64,000 nucleotides of DNA from Burkholderia sp. IMCC1007 (GCF_027257875.1 NZ_JAPVQY010000003.1:247410-311409); one strand, 5' to 3'. Positions 1-8,458 are shown, numbered from the stretch's first letter. A program made the numbers and translations. The notes: generated by a model from the letters alone, not told the origin.

Positions 1-291
1 ATGGCCGCCGCGCATCATCGCGAACGAATCGGAGTGATGGAAATACGCGCCGCCGGTGAGCAGCGTCACGTGCTGCTTGCCGGCGTTGATCAGTTCGTCG
101 TCTTCCTCGCCGGGCGCGGGCGCCGGGCCCATGCCGAGCAGGCCGTTCTCGCTGTGCAGGAAGATTTCCTTGCTCGGGTCGAGGTGGTTCGCCACCAGCG
201 TCGGCACGCCGATGCCGAGGTTCACATACGCGCCTTCGGGGATGTCCAGCGCGACGCGCTTGGCCATTTCATCGCGGGTCAGTCGTTTCAT
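1..291 (-). CDS. pcaJ: 3-oxoadipate CoA-transferase subunit B (partial)
   Basis: The first 97 codons of the beta subunit; the gene runs off the left edge of the window. With the alpha subunit it moves CoA from succinyl-CoA to 3-oxoadipate late in the beta-ketoadipate pathway, in the cytosol. Visible: start MKRLTRDEMAKRVALDI, then EGAYVNLGIG, the SENGLLGMGP segment holding the family's catalytic glutamate, and LINAGKQHVTLLTGGAYF. The ATG lies 11 bases downstream of the pcaI stop, so the two form one operon. The related ketone-body enzyme ScoB looks very similar; the PcaJ reading rests on sequence resemblance and on pobA next door. Confidence 0.9.
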   Translation of the reverse strand, partial: MKRLTRDEMAKRVALDIPEGAYVNLGIGVPTLVANHLDPSKEIFLHSENGLLGMGPAPAPGEEDDELINAGKQHVTLLTGGAYFHHSDSFAMMRGGH

Positions 292-301
292 CTTGGTCTC
301 C

Positions 302-1018
302 TCAGGCGGCTTGGGATGCGGCACGTTCGGCGGCCAGCTCGGCCGCATGCGCGGCCTGCGGCACTTCGACGACGCGCTGCACGAAAATGCCCGGCGTCAC
401 GATGTGTTCCGGGTTCAGCCCGCCAAGCGGCACGACTTCCGACACCTGCACGATCGCGACCTTTGCGGCGCTGGCCATGATCGGCCCGAAATTGCGCGCC
501 GTCTTGCGATACACGAGGTTGCCCCAGCGATCGCCCTTGTACGCCTTCACCAGCGCGAAATCGGCGTGGATCGGCGTCTCGAACACGTACGACTTGCCGT
601 CGATCACGCGCGTTTCCTTGCCTTCCGCGAGCTTCGTGCCGAAGCCCGTCGGCGTGAAGAAGCCGCCGATGCCGGCGCCCGCCGCGCGGATGCGCTCCGC
701 GAGGTTGCCCTGCGGCACGAGCTCCAGCTCGATTTCGCCGGCGCGGTACAGCGCGTCGAACACCTGCGAGTCGCTCTGGCGCGGGAACGAGCAGATGATC
801 TTGCGCACCCGCTTCGCCTTGAGCAGCGCCGCGAGGCCCGTCTCGCCGTTACCCGCGTTGTTGTTGACGATCGTCAGGCCGCGCGCGCCCTGCTCGATCA
901 GCGCGTCGATCAGCTCGGACGGCATGCCTGCCGTGCCGAAGCCGCCGATCATGATGGTCGCGCCGTCGTGGACGTCCGCGACCGCCGATTGAAGCGATTC
1001 GAAAATCTTGTTGACCAT
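302..1018 (-). CDS. pcaI: 3-oxoadipate CoA-transferase subunit A
   Basis: Alpha subunit, 238 residues, normal length for the family. It partners PcaJ in making 3-oxoadipyl-CoA. The N-terminus (VNKIFESLQSAVADVHDGAT) leads into the glycine-rich CoA-transferase loop IMIGGFGTAGMPSELIDAL, followed by NNAGNGETGLAALL and the conserved CSFPRQSDS and VPQGNLAERIRAAGAG blocks. These match PcaI of pseudomonads better than acetoacetate ScoA proteins, as far as I can recall them. It is the first gene of the pair, about 100 bases downstream of an inverted-repeat operator at 1121-1152. Confidence 0.9.
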   Translation of the reverse strand: MVNKIFESLQSAVADVHDGATIMIGGFGTAGMPSELIDALIEQGARGLTIVNNNAGNGETGLAALLKAKRVRKIICSFPRQSDSQVFDALYRAGEIELELVPQGNLAERIRAAGAGIGGFFTPTGFGTKLAEGKETRVIDGKSYVFETPIHADFALVKAYKGDRWGNLVYRKTARNFGPIMASAAKVAIVQVSEVVPLGGLNPEHIVTPGIFVQRVVEVPQAAHAAELAAERAASQAA

Positions 1019-1120
1019 GTCTCTTCCTGATACGAACCCGCGGCACGATGCGCGGCCTGTCGAGGGGACACGCGCGTCGCGCGTGCCGCGCCGGAGGCCT
1101 TAGTCGACCCTCGGCTTTTG

Positions 1121-1152
1121 TTCGCTATTCGAACCGAGATTCGATTAGCGAA
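1121..1152. promoter_or_regulatory. Inverted 13-bp operator, IclR/PcaR-like, upstream of pcaI
   Basis: TTCGCTATTCGAA (1121-1133) and TTCGATTAGCGAA (1140-1152) are reverse complements at 12 of 13 positions, separated by six bases. Each is itself nearly palindromic. The core resembles the GTTCGATAATCGCAC site bound by IclR-type PcaR in pseudomonads (known). A role in pcaIJ control is inferred. The site lies between the pobA stop and the pcaI start, 103-134 bases before pcaI. Confidence 0.5.
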
Positions 1153-1163
1153 CGATGGGCCGA

Positions 1164-2396
1164 TCATAGAGTCGCGCACAGCGCGTTGTCAAGGCGGGAT
1201 CCCTCGGGGGTCGCCGCATCGTCGAACGGCAGGCCGACGTAGTTTTCGGCCAGCGACTGCGCGGCGGCCCGCGAGCGGGTCACGTATTTCAGTTCCGCGA
1301 GCTTCAGCCGGTTGACGAACGGCGTGTCGTCCGGCGACGCATGCAGCATGTTCGTCATGAAGTACGAGAAGTGCTCGGCGCGCCACACGCGCTCGAGGCA
1401 GGTCGCCGAATAGCGCTCGAGCGGCGTCGCGTCGCCGTTCCGGTAGCGCGCGCCCAGCGCGCGGGACAGCGCGCGGACGTCGGCCACCGCCAGGTTCATC
1501 CCCTTCGCGCCGGTCGGCGGCACGATGTGCGCGGCGTCGCCGGCGAGGAACAGCCGCCCGTGCTGCATCGTCTCCGACACGAAGCTGCGCATCGGCGTCA
1601 CGCTCTTCTGCGTGATCCGGCCCTCGGTCGGCGTCCAGCCGGTGTCGTTCGAGAAGCGCGTGTGCAGTTCGTCCCAGATCCGCGCGTCGGACCATTCGGC
1701 GAGGTTCTCGTCGGGCTTGCACTGCAGGTACAGGCGCGTGACCGTCGGCGAGCGCATCGAAAACAGCGCGAAGCCGTTCGCGTGATGCGCATAGACGAGC
1801 TCGTCGAGCGACGGTGCCGCGTCGGCGAGGATGCCGAGCCACGCGAACGGGTAGACGCGCTCGAACGTATTCAGCCGCTCGGCCGGAATCGTCTGCCGCG
1901 CGATGCCGTGGAAGCCGTCGCAGCCGGCGATGTAGTCGCAGTCGATGCGGTCGGCGCGGCCGTCCGCGTGCTTGAACGTGACGAACGGGTGCTCGCTTTC
2001 GACGTCGTGCAGCGCGACGTCGCTGACTTCGAAGTGCATCTGGTGGCCATGCGCGTCGCCGGCCGCGATCAGGTCGCGCACGACTTCATGCTGGCTGTAG
2101 ACGGTAATCGCGCGGCCGCCGGTCAGGCCGCTGAGGTCGATGCGATGGCGCCGGCCGGAGAACAGCAGCTCGATCCCGTGATGCTCGAGCCCTTCGCGGC
2201 GCATCCGGTCGCCGAGGCCGGCTTCGTTCAGCGTGTCGACCGTGCCCTGCTCCAGCACGCCGGCGCGGATGCGGTTCTCGCAGTATTCGCGCGAACGCGC
2301 TTCGACGAGGATGGAATCGACGCCTTGCAGGCGCAGCAGGTGGGAAAGCAGAAGGCCGGACGGACCGGCGCCGATGATCGCGACTTGGGTACGCAT
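1164..2396 (-). CDS. pobA: 4-hydroxybenzoate 3-monooxygenase
   Basis: A flavoprotein hydroxylase of 410 residues, slightly longer than the usual 390-395, that converts 4-hydroxybenzoate plus NADPH and O2 to protocatechuate. Visible: N-terminal FAD fold VAIIGAGPSGLLLSHLL, the DG motif region DYIAGCDGFHGIARQTIP near residue 160, substrate-pocket segment SMRSPTVTRLYLQ, and the GD motif FLAGDAAHIVPPTGAKGMNL. I chose the ATG giving MRTQVAIIGAG because GGAGACG stands just before it and the family starts here; an in-frame ATG six codons upstream also exists. The product feeds the protocatechuate branch that ends in PcaIJ. A LysR-type gene is divergent across 117 bases. Confidence 0.95.
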   Translation of the reverse strand: MRTQVAIIGAGPSGLLLSHLLRLQGVDSILVEARSREYCENRIRAGVLEQGTVDTLNEAGLGDRMRREGLEHHGIELLFSGRRHRIDLSGLTGGRAITVYSQHEVVRDLIAAGDAHGHQMHFEVSDVALHDVESEHPFVTFKHADGRADRIDCDYIAGCDGFHGIARQTIPAERLNTFERVYPFAWLGILADAAPSLDELVYAHHANGFALFSMRSPTVTRLYLQCKPDENLAEWSDARIWDELHTRFSNDTGWTPTEGRITQKSVTPMRSFVSETMQHGRLFLAGDAAHIVPPTGAKGMNLAVADVRALSRALGARYRNGDATPLERYSATCLERVWRAEHFSYFMTNMLHASPDDTPFVNRLKLAELKYVTRSRAAAQSLAENYVGLPFDDAATPEGSRLDNALCATL

Positions 2397-2513
2397 TGTT
2401 CGTCTCCAGAACATTGGTTCGAGTAATGGAACACATTTGAGCGCTTTCCCGACTATGCGGCAACGCGATTCAGGAGATATGTTGTATGCGTTTTTAAGAT
2501 ACTGGCCCTGGCG

Positions 2514-3440
2514 ATGGAACCGCTCGATCTGAACCTGATTCCGTACCTCGTCGCGCTCGACGACACGCGCAACGTGAGCCGCGCCGGCGACCTGCTCGGC
2601 GTGAGCCAGCCGCGCGTGAGCACGGCGCTCGGCCGGCTGCGCGCGTATTTCGGCGATCCGCTGTTCGTGCGCACGTCGCGCGGGATGGAGCCGACGCCGC
2701 GCGCGCTCGCACTGCTGCCCGCCGCGCGCGACGCGCTCGCGCAGATCGAGCGCGGCCTGGTCGCGCCGCACGACTTCGACCCGGCGGCGAGCACGCACAC
2801 GTTCTCGATCGCGCTGTCGGACGTCGGCGAGATCGTGTTCCTGCCGAAACTGCTGCAGGCGTTCGCGACGCGCGCGCCGTATGCAAACCTGCGCTCGGTC
2901 TCGCTCGCGCACGACGAAGTCGGCCGCGGGCTCGAAGCCGGTTCGATCGATCTCGCCGTCGGCTACTTCCCCGATCTCGACGGCAACAACTTCTTCCAGC
3001 AGCGTCTGTTCACGCACCGGTTCGTCTGCCTGATGCGACGCGGTCATCCGCTCGAACAGGCGCGCCCGTTCACCGCCGAGCAGTTCCTGTCGTGCGGCCA
3101 CGCGGTGGTGCGCGCCGAGGGGCGCAGCCAGGAGGTGCTCGAGAAGTACCTCGCGAAGCAGCGCATGCAGCGCCGCGCGGTGCTCGAGACGCCGCACTTC
3201 ATGAGCCTGCCGTTCATCCTGAGCCGCACCGACCTGATCGCGACGGTGCCGCACGCGATCGGCTATGCGTATGCGGCCGAGCATGCGTTCATCGTGCCGG
3301 TCGAGCCGCCGTTGCCGCTGCCGCGCTTCGACCTGAAGCAGCACTGGCATCGCAAGTTCCACAACGACCCGCGCACCGCGTGGCTGCGCGGCGTCGTCGC
3401 GTCGCTGTTCAACGACGAGCAGGACGAATGGCCGAAGTGA
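2514..3440 (+). CDS. LysR-family regulator divergent from pobA
   Basis: A 308-residue LysR-type regulator. The winged helix-turn-helix is at residues 5-65 (LNLIPYLVALDDTRNVSRAG, then GVSQPRVSTALGRLR and FVRTSRGMEPTPRA), followed by the periplasmic-binding-protein-like effector domain. It is transcribed away from pobA, the standard layout for an activator of the divergent gene responding to its substrate, here presumably 4-hydroxybenzoate (inference). In other bacteria pobA regulators belong to the IclR or AraC families, so I give no symbol. No strong ribosome site precedes the ATG. Confidence 0.85.
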   Translation: MEPLDLNLIPYLVALDDTRNVSRAGDLLGVSQPRVSTALGRLRAYFGDPLFVRTSRGMEPTPRALALLPAARDALAQIERGLVAPHDFDPAASTHTFSIALSDVGEIVFLPKLLQAFATRAPYANLRSVSLAHDEVGRGLEAGSIDLAVGYFPDLDGNNFFQQRLFTHRFVCLMRRGHPLEQARPFTAEQFLSCGHAVVRAEGRSQEVLEKYLAKQRMQRRAVLETPHFMSLPFILSRTDLIATVPHAIGYAYAAEHAFIVPVEPPLPLPRFDLKQHWHRKFHNDPRTAWLRGVVASLFNDEQDEWPK

Positions 3441-3559
3441 ATGCAGCCGGACGGCCGGTAAGCGGCGAGCGGCGGCGGCCCGCACGCACGACCCGCGAAA
3501 GCATGAAACAATGGCCGGATCGCGCCGCCACGGGCGGCTGTATTCGATGGAGCCACTAG

Positions 3560-4195
3560 ATGGGTAACGGAAAGAAAACCGCGCCGCCCGAGCCGGGCGC
3601 ATCGCGGCCGAGCCGGGAAGAAGCCGAGGATGCCGTTCGCGTGCTGCTGCGCTGGGCCGGCGACGATCCCGCGCGCGAAGGCCTGCTCGACACGCCCGCA
3701 CGCGTCGTGCGCGCGTACGAAGAGTTCTTCGCCGGCTACGCGCTCGAGCCGCGCGACATCCTCGCGCGCACCTTCAGCGAAGTCGACGGCTACGACGAGA
3801 TGATCGTGCTGAAGGACATCCGCTTCGAAAGCTACTGCGAACACCACATGGTGCCGATCATCGGCCGTGCGCACGTCGCGTATCTGCCGAACCATCGCGT
3901 CGTCGGCATCTCGAAGCTCGCGCGCCTCGTCGATGCGTTCGCGAAGCGTCTGCAGATCCAGGAAAAAATGACCGTGCAGATCGCCGACACGCTGTTCGAC
4001 GTGCTGCAGCCGAAGGGCGTCGGCGTGATTCTCGAAGCCGCGCACCAGTGCATCTCGACGCGCGGCATCCACAAGCCAGGCGTCGAAATGGTCACGTCGC
4101 GCATGCTCGGCACGTTCCGCACCGATCCGTCGACGCGGCGCGAATTCCTGTCGATCGTCGCGAATCCTTCTTCAGTCAACCTGACGAATACGTAA
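3560..4195 (+). CDS. folE: GTP cyclohydrolase I
   Basis: A 211-residue type-I GTP cyclohydrolase. It opens GTP to dihydroneopterin triphosphate, the first step to tetrahydrofolate and other pterins. Zinc ligands are visible: Cys93 and His96 in SYCEHHMVP, and Cys164 in HQCISTRG. The [15 protein letters not shown] and [20 protein letters not shown] blocks are typical. The stop TAA shares one base with the ATG of the next gene (TAATG), so the two are translationally coupled. This looks like a second, accessory folE of a pterin pathway with its own reductase, but I cannot see whether the genome has another copy. Confidence 0.95.
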   Translation: MGNGKKTAPPEPGASRPSREEAEDAVRVLLRWAGDDPAREGLLDTPARVVRAYEEFFAGYALEPRDILARTFSEVDGYDEMIVLKDIRFESYCEHHMVPIIGRAHVAYLPNHRVVGISKLARLVDAFAKRLQIQEKMTVQIADTLFDVLQPKGVGVILEAAHQCISTRGIHKPGVEMVTSRMLGTFRTDPSTRREFLSIVANPSSVNLTNT

Positions 4196-4998
4196 TGCAG
4201 TCTACGAAGCAAGCGGCGAACGCGCCCGTCGTGCTCGTGACCGGCGCCGCGCGCCGGGCGGGGCGCGCGTTCGCCGAGTATTTCGCCGCGCACGGCTATC
4301 GCACCGCGGTGCACTACGACCGCTCGGCCGATGCCGCGCAAGCAGCCGCCCGCACGATCGCCGAGCGCGGGCACGATTCGGTCGCGCTGCAGGCCGACCT
4401 GTCGGATGCCGCGCAGATCACCGCGCTGATCGACCAGGTCTACGCGCGCTTCGGCCGCCTCGACGTGCTGGTCAACAACGCGTCGGTGTTCTGGCAGGAC
4501 CACTTCCCGAGCTTCGACCTCGCGGCGTTCGACCAGGCGTGGGCCGTCAATTGCCGCGCGCCGATCCTGCTCACGCGCGCGTTCCACGAGCGCGCCCGCG
4601 CGGCCGGCACGCAGGGCGTCGTCGTCAACGTGGTCGACCAGAAGATCAAGGAAAACTTCCACCGCGACCACTTCAGCTACACGGTCGCGAAGGCCGCGCT
4701 CGGCAACCTCACGCAGATGCTCGCGCTGTCGGCCTCGCCGGTGCTGCGCGTGAACGCGGTGTTCCCAGGGCTGATGCTGCCGAGCGATGACCAGACGCAG
4801 GCCGACTTCGAACACGCGAGCCGCGCATCGACGCCGCTTGCGCGCATCGCCGGCCCCGACGACGTCGCGAGCGCGATCCTGCTGCTCACGGGCAGCGCGT
4901 ACAACGGCGTGGATTTCGTCGTCGATGCGGGGCAGAACCTGATCCGCGTCGACCAGGACGTGCTGTACAAGCACCGCTCGCCGGCCGGCAAGCACTGA
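4195..4998 (+). CDS. Pteridine-reductase-like SDR (FolM/PTR1 type)
   Basis: A 267-residue short-chain dehydrogenase overlapping the folE stop by one base. The dinucleotide motif is TGAARRAG, fitting TGx3RxG, which sets pteridine reductases apart from the usual TGx3GxG. The catalytic serine of ordinary SDRs is replaced by Asp in VVNVVDQK, followed 14 residues later by YTVAK, as in PTR1. Together with folE this suggests reduction of dihydromonapterin, dihydrobiopterin or dihydrofolate with NADPH (inference). Final substrate choice cannot be read from sequence. Confidence 0.85.
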   Translation: MQSTKQAANAPVVLVTGAARRAGRAFAEYFAAHGYRTAVHYDRSADAAQAAARTIAERGHDSVALQADLSDAAQITALIDQVYARFGRLDVLVNNASVFWQDHFPSFDLAAFDQAWAVNCRAPILLTRAFHERARAAGTQGVVVNVVDQKIKENFHRDHFSYTVAKAALGNLTQMLALSASPVLRVNAVFPGLMLPSDDQTQADFEHASRASTPLARIAGPDDVASAILLLTGSAYNGVDFVVDAGQNLIRVDQDVLYKHRSPAGKH

Positions 4999-5007
4999 GG
5001 CTTCGAT

Positions 5008-5112
5008 GAACGGCGGCTGCGCGCCGCCTTCATCCGCTAGGTCGAACGGGGCCGCGCGCCGGCTTCATGCGCCGGGTCGAACGGGCTGCGCGCCGCCTCC
5101 ATGCGCCGAGCC
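5008..5112. repeat. Three tandem ~35-bp degenerate repeats
   Basis: Just after the SDR stop, units at 5008-5043, 5044-5078 and 5079-5112 each read roughly GAACGG, a GC-rich stretch, then a variant of GCGCCGCCTTCATGCGC ending in GGTC or AGCC. Units differ by a few bases and by one to two bases in length. No gene uses them convincingly. They separate the convergent SDR and serine acetyltransferase genes. Confidence 0.65.
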
Positions 5113-5216
5113 GAGCGGGCTTCGCCCCGCTCACGCCCGACAGCGGCCCGGCCGCCGACCACTCCGCCTCATCCATTGCGTTGCGCAGAGCGACGCGCGT
5201 GCGTTCGCGCACCGCG

Positions 5217-6137
5217 TTACGGCTTCTCGGCGCTCCCGCCTTCCCGAACCTTGCCCTGCGCGACACTCGTGCCGGGCGGCACGCTGTGCGTGAGCCACAC
5301 GTTGCCGCCGATCACCGAGCCGCGCCCGATCGTCACGCGGCCGAGAATCGTCGCGCCCGCGTAGATCACGACGTCGTCCTCGACGATCGGGTGCCGCGCG
5401 TTGCCCTTGACCAGCGTGCCTTCGCCGTCGGCCGGGAAACTCTTGGCGCCGAGCGTGACGGCCTGGTACACGCGCACGCGCTCGCCGATGATCGCGGTTT
5501 CGCCGATCACGACACCGGTGCCATGGTCGATGAAGAAGCTCGGGCCGATCTGCGCGCCCGGGTGGATGTCGATGCCGGTAGCCGAGTGCGCGATTTCATT
5601 GATGAACCGGGCGAGCAGCGGCACGCCGAGTTGGTGCAATGCATGCGCGAGCCGATGGTGCATCATCGCCAGCACGCCGGGGTAGCACAGCAGGATTTCG
5701 GTGATGTGCTGCGCGGCCGGATCGCCGGCATACGCAGCCTGGATGTCGCTGACCAGCAGCGCGCGGATCGCCGGCAACTCCCGCCCGAATTCCCGCGCGA
5801 TCTCGAATGCGCGCTCGTCGAGCTCCGCGAACGGCGTGTCCGCATGCTCGGGCAGGAACGGCAGCGCGCGGCGAATCTGCTCGGACAAAACGCGCAGCGT
5901 GCTTTCCAGTGTATGGCCGACGTAATAGTCGACGCTCTCATCGGTAAGATCGGGCGCACCGTAATGTGTCGGAAACATTGACGCGCGCAGGCCGGTGACG
6001 ATCTTGCAGATCGCGTCGCGCGACGGCAGTTCGCGAATGCCGCGCGGATGACGCGTGCGATGGAGTTCCTCGCGCGACTCGCGCAAACCGGCGACGATTT
6101 CTTCGAGGCCCCACTGACGGGCGGGTGATGTCGACAT
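5217..6137 (-). CDS. cysE: Serine O-acetyltransferase
   Basis: A 306-residue serine acetyltransferase that makes O-acetylserine from serine and acetyl-CoA, the entry to cysteine synthesis. The N-terminal helical domain occupies about residues 1-170. It is followed by the left-handed beta-helix of hexapeptide repeats: IDIHPGAQIGPSFFIDHGTG, VVIGETAIIGERVRVYQ and VIYAGATILGRVTIG. The histidine in FIDHGTG matches the catalytic base. Length and motifs resemble the EpsC-type branch rather than the shorter enterobacterial CysE. It stands alone with no cys neighbours. Confidence 0.93.
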   Translation of the reverse strand: MSTSPARQWGLEEIVAGLRESREELHRTRHPRGIRELPSRDAICKIVTGLRASMFPTHYGAPDLTDESVDYYVGHTLESTLRVLSEQIRRALPFLPEHADTPFAELDERAFEIAREFGRELPAIRALLVSDIQAAYAGDPAAQHITEILLCYPGVLAMMHHRLAHALHQLGVPLLARFINEIAHSATGIDIHPGAQIGPSFFIDHGTGVVIGETAIIGERVRVYQAVTLGAKSFPADGEGTLVKGNARHPIVEDDVVIYAGATILGRVTIGRGSVIGGNVWLTHSVPPGTSVAQGKVREGGSAEKP

Positions 6138-6274
6138 ATGCCAATGCAGGCAGCCGCGCGGAGTGGCACGGCCGCTAATAAAGTGACGGGTTCCGCAAGA
6201 TTACCGCGTTTTTCGTCCGGCAGCGGCCCGCGGCGGGTCGGCCGGATGGCCAATCCTGCCGGTGCGCGACGGCG

Positions 6275-6508
6275 TCAGATCGTGATGCTGCTCGCGTCGA
6301 TCCAACGCACGGCCCAGTCGCGCGCGTGCGCGATCGCGTCGCCTTCGTCGTTGAACTGGAGTTCGATCGGGAAAAAACGATTGGCCACGAGTTCCCCGTC
6401 GCTCGATCGGGAGATCACGACATAGGGCTTGAACGACCCGTCACTGGTGCGCGCGGGCGCGCAATTCAACAGATAACCGCGGTGCGTGAACGCAGTAGTC
6501 GCTTGCAT
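6275..6508 (-). CDS. Small conserved-type protein of unknown function (77 aa)
   Basis: I do not recognise a named family. The protein begins MQATTAFTHRGYLLNCAP, with a strand-rich first half (PYVVISRS, FFPIELQF) and a C-terminal amphipathic helix DEGDAIAHARDWAVRWID. There is no signal peptide or membrane segment. Coding is supported by sensible composition and the absence of Arg/Pro-rich shadow character. The layout resembles the 76-residue protein at 46770-47000. Confidence 0.7.
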   Translation of the reverse strand: MQATTAFTHRGYLLNCAPARTSDGSFKPYVVISRSSDGELVANRFFPIELQFNDEGDAIAHARDWAVRWIDASSITI

Positions 6509-6786
6509 GAATCCGCCACCTCTAGTCCCTTGCTTTGTTGTTCACTACCCGTCTTTAAGGGTGCTGCGGCCCCCGGTGCGGGTAGAGGCGGCGAGGTCGC
6601 TTTCCCTGTCGCCGCTTCGCAGGAAAAGAATCATACTCTGTAGCAAACGGGTGTTCTAGCTCAAATAAATCATGACAAATCAGTGCGCGTCACGCGACCG
6701 CGGCGATCGCCCGCGCGCCTTTTCCCCGTCGTGCCCGGAACGGGACTTGCTAAGATCCGGAGCGCTTCGCCGCCAGGAGAGCCGCG

Positions 6787-7197
6787 ATGGAATCGTCAGC
6801 TCAAGCGCACACCGCGCGTCCGCGCAGTATCGAACTCGACAACGACGACACGCACGACAGCACCGTCGACACCGACGGCAAGAACCGCGAGGCGTCGCGT
6901 CTTGCAGCCGGCGGCGCGATCTCGCCCGACCAGGTCACGCGCAGCAACGCGTCGCTCGTCAACGCGATGCCCGAAGCCGGCGACGGCTTCGCGGGCTTCG
7001 ACAGCCGACCCGGCGGCAATCATCCGGCGTTCGCGCTGCGGGCCGGCTACACGGTGATCGAGAAAGGTTTCGATGCGCCGCCGCAGAAAGGCGACGCACT
7101 GTTCGGCCCGGTTCACCGGATGTACGGCAGCGCGTACTGGCCCGGACACGGACGCCGCCCCGAACGCGTGATCGAGATCGCCGCGGTGCCGAGATAG
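6787..7197 (+). CDS. Hypothetical protein, possibly DUF3005
   Basis: A 136-residue soluble protein. The N-terminal half is polar and probably disordered (ELDNDDTHDSTVDTDGKNRE). A conserved-looking core follows: EAGDGFAGFDSRPGGNHPAF, ALRAGYTVIEKGFDAPPQKG, FGPVHRMYGSAYWPGHGR. I associate this core with the Burkholderia-restricted DUF3005, but from memory only. AGGAGAGCCGCG precedes the ATG. It lies upstream of the universal stress protein and FNR genes, so a role in low-oxygen or stress responses is conceivable. Confidence 0.75.
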   Translation: MESSAQAHTARPRSIELDNDDTHDSTVDTDGKNREASRLAAGGAISPDQVTRSNASLVNAMPEAGDGFAGFDSRPGGNHPAFALRAGYTVIEKGFDAPPQKGDALFGPVHRMYGSAYWPGHGRRPERVIEIAAVPR

Positions 7198-7828
7198 CGT
7201 GCGGCGTTTGAATCGATCGTTCGTTTGCCGGCGTGACGCGCCAGCCGAAGGCCCGCGCGTGCGCGACTCGTGTTCGGTGCGCACGCCTGATGTGCCGTAT
7301 CGGTATCGATACCGGCGCCGGCTCGCGACGACGCGCGGGCGCACCGCGACTTTCGATCGATGTGAATGCATCGATGTTGATCGAAATCAGGGCGCTCGCG
7401 GTGCGGTTGCGGTTCAATGGACGCATGCGCGCGGGATTCGCCGAAGCGGACGTTGTCATGCATCGGCGGACGGCACTGCATGTCGCGCCATCGCGCGACG
7501 CCGGTGCGGCCGCCGTTGGCAACGATGCGGTATCCGCACGGTGCGCGTGCGCCGCCGCCTCGCCGCAGATTCCCGCAACGCACCGCCCGGACGGTCGACG
7601 CGACGCGCGACCCACCTCGTCCGTCACGCGGCGCAACATGCGACGCGCGCATCGCTCGCGATGGCCCGCACCGCAGCGACGATGCAAGCGCCGCGATCGC
7701 GCGTGCCGATCGATACGACCGGCACGGCGCTGCAAAGTCCCTGCCGTTGGTTTACTCTGCCTCGCAGCAACGCGCGGCCTGCCCGGCCGTTCGGCCGACT
7801 TCCGTTTAACCCGCCACTCGGAGACACT
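7198..7828. other. Gene-less 631-bp region with an FNR-type box and a palindrome
   Basis: Open frames here are Arg- and Cys-rich shadows on both strands and I reject them. Two sites stand out: the perfect palindrome CGGTATCGATACCG (7301-7314), and TTGAT-CGAA-ATCAG (7377-7390), nine of ten bases of the FNR/ANR consensus TTGAT-N4-ATCAA. A leader RNA or small RNA is possible but not shown. Confidence 0.5.
7377..7390. promoter_or_regulatory. FNR/ANR-type box
   Basis: TTGATCGAAATCAG matches TTGAT-N4-ATCAA at nine of ten consensus bases. An FNR-type regulator with the matching recognition helix is encoded 1 kb downstream (8459-9205). The box is 439 bases before the universal stress protein ATG, so either the leader is long or the target is an unseen transcript. 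Confidence 0.45.
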
Positions 7829-8296
7829 ATGTACACGCGTATTCTGGTTGCCATCGACGGCAGCGACACGTCCCGCCACGCATTCGATGCCGCACTCGCA
7901 CTCGCGAAAGAGCACGGCGCGGAGCTGCAGGCGTTCTACGTCGTCGAGAACGCCGCGATCTACTACAACGTGCCCGGCTACGATCCGTCCGTGCTGCGCG
8001 ACCAGCTCGTCGCGCAGGGCAACGCGCTCGCGGCCGAGTTCACGAAGCTGATGCAGGCGGCGGGCGTGAAGGGCAAGACGCTGATGAGCGAAGCGTCGTC
8101 GCTCAACGACGTATCGACGCTGATCCTCGACGGCGCGAAGGCGTTCGGCGCCGATCTGCTCGTGCTCGGCACGCACGGCCGGCGCGGTTTCCGCCGCCTC
8201 GTGCTCGGCAGCATCGCCGAGCAGTGCGTGCGCCATGCAACGCTGCCGGTGCTGCTGATCCCGGCCGCTTCGCACACAGATGAGCAGGAGAGCTGA
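7829..8296 (+). CDS. Universal stress protein, ATP-binding type
   Basis: A 155-residue single UspA domain. It starts MYTRILVAIDGSDTSRHAFD; the nucleotide-binding GX2GX9GS motif is present as GTHGRRGFRRLVLGS near residue 115-130, so this is the ATP-binding subclass. I chose the ATG at 7829, preceded by GGAGAC, although the frame is open for 630 bases upstream; that extension is Arg-rich and not UspA-like. Such proteins are often FNR/ANR-controlled in Burkholderia and Pseudomonas, and the FNR gene is the next one downstream. Confidence 0.93.
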   Translation: MYTRILVAIDGSDTSRHAFDAALALAKEHGAELQAFYVVENAAIYYNVPGYDPSVLRDQLVAQGNALAAEFTKLMQAAGVKGKTLMSEASSLNDVSTLILDGAKAFGADLLVLGTHGRRGFRRLVLGSIAEQCVRHATLPVLLIPAASHTDEQES

Positions 8297-8458
8297 GCAT
8301 CTCGGCGCGCACCCCGTGCACACGCGATTGTCCGGCATGCACGGATGCCGGTGCGACGCCGCGCGGCATGCGCGCGCGGTCGCGACGTTTTGTCACCCGA
8401 CAGCGCCAACTTGCGGTGGGACAATGATTCCGTCGATTCAACGCCGGAGTAAACGATC

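Noticed and set aside
1164..3701. An 845-codon minus-strand open frame
   Set aside because: Only its C-terminal 410 codons are real (pobA). The upstream part is antisense to the LysR gene and Arg/Ala-rich, typical of high-GC shadow frames.
6661..6690. FNR-like site near TCATGACAAATCAG
   Set aside because: The left half-site disagrees with TTGAT at four of five positions.
7199..7828. An in-frame 210-codon N-terminal extension of the universal stress protein
   Set aside because: It is Arg- and Cys-rich and unlike UspA; the domain starts exactly at the ATG at 7829, which has a ribosome site.
6959..8338. A 459-codon minus-strand frame over the DUF3005-like and stress protein genes
   Set aside because: Its composition (Arg, Ala, His) mirrors the antisense of real genes, with no domain.
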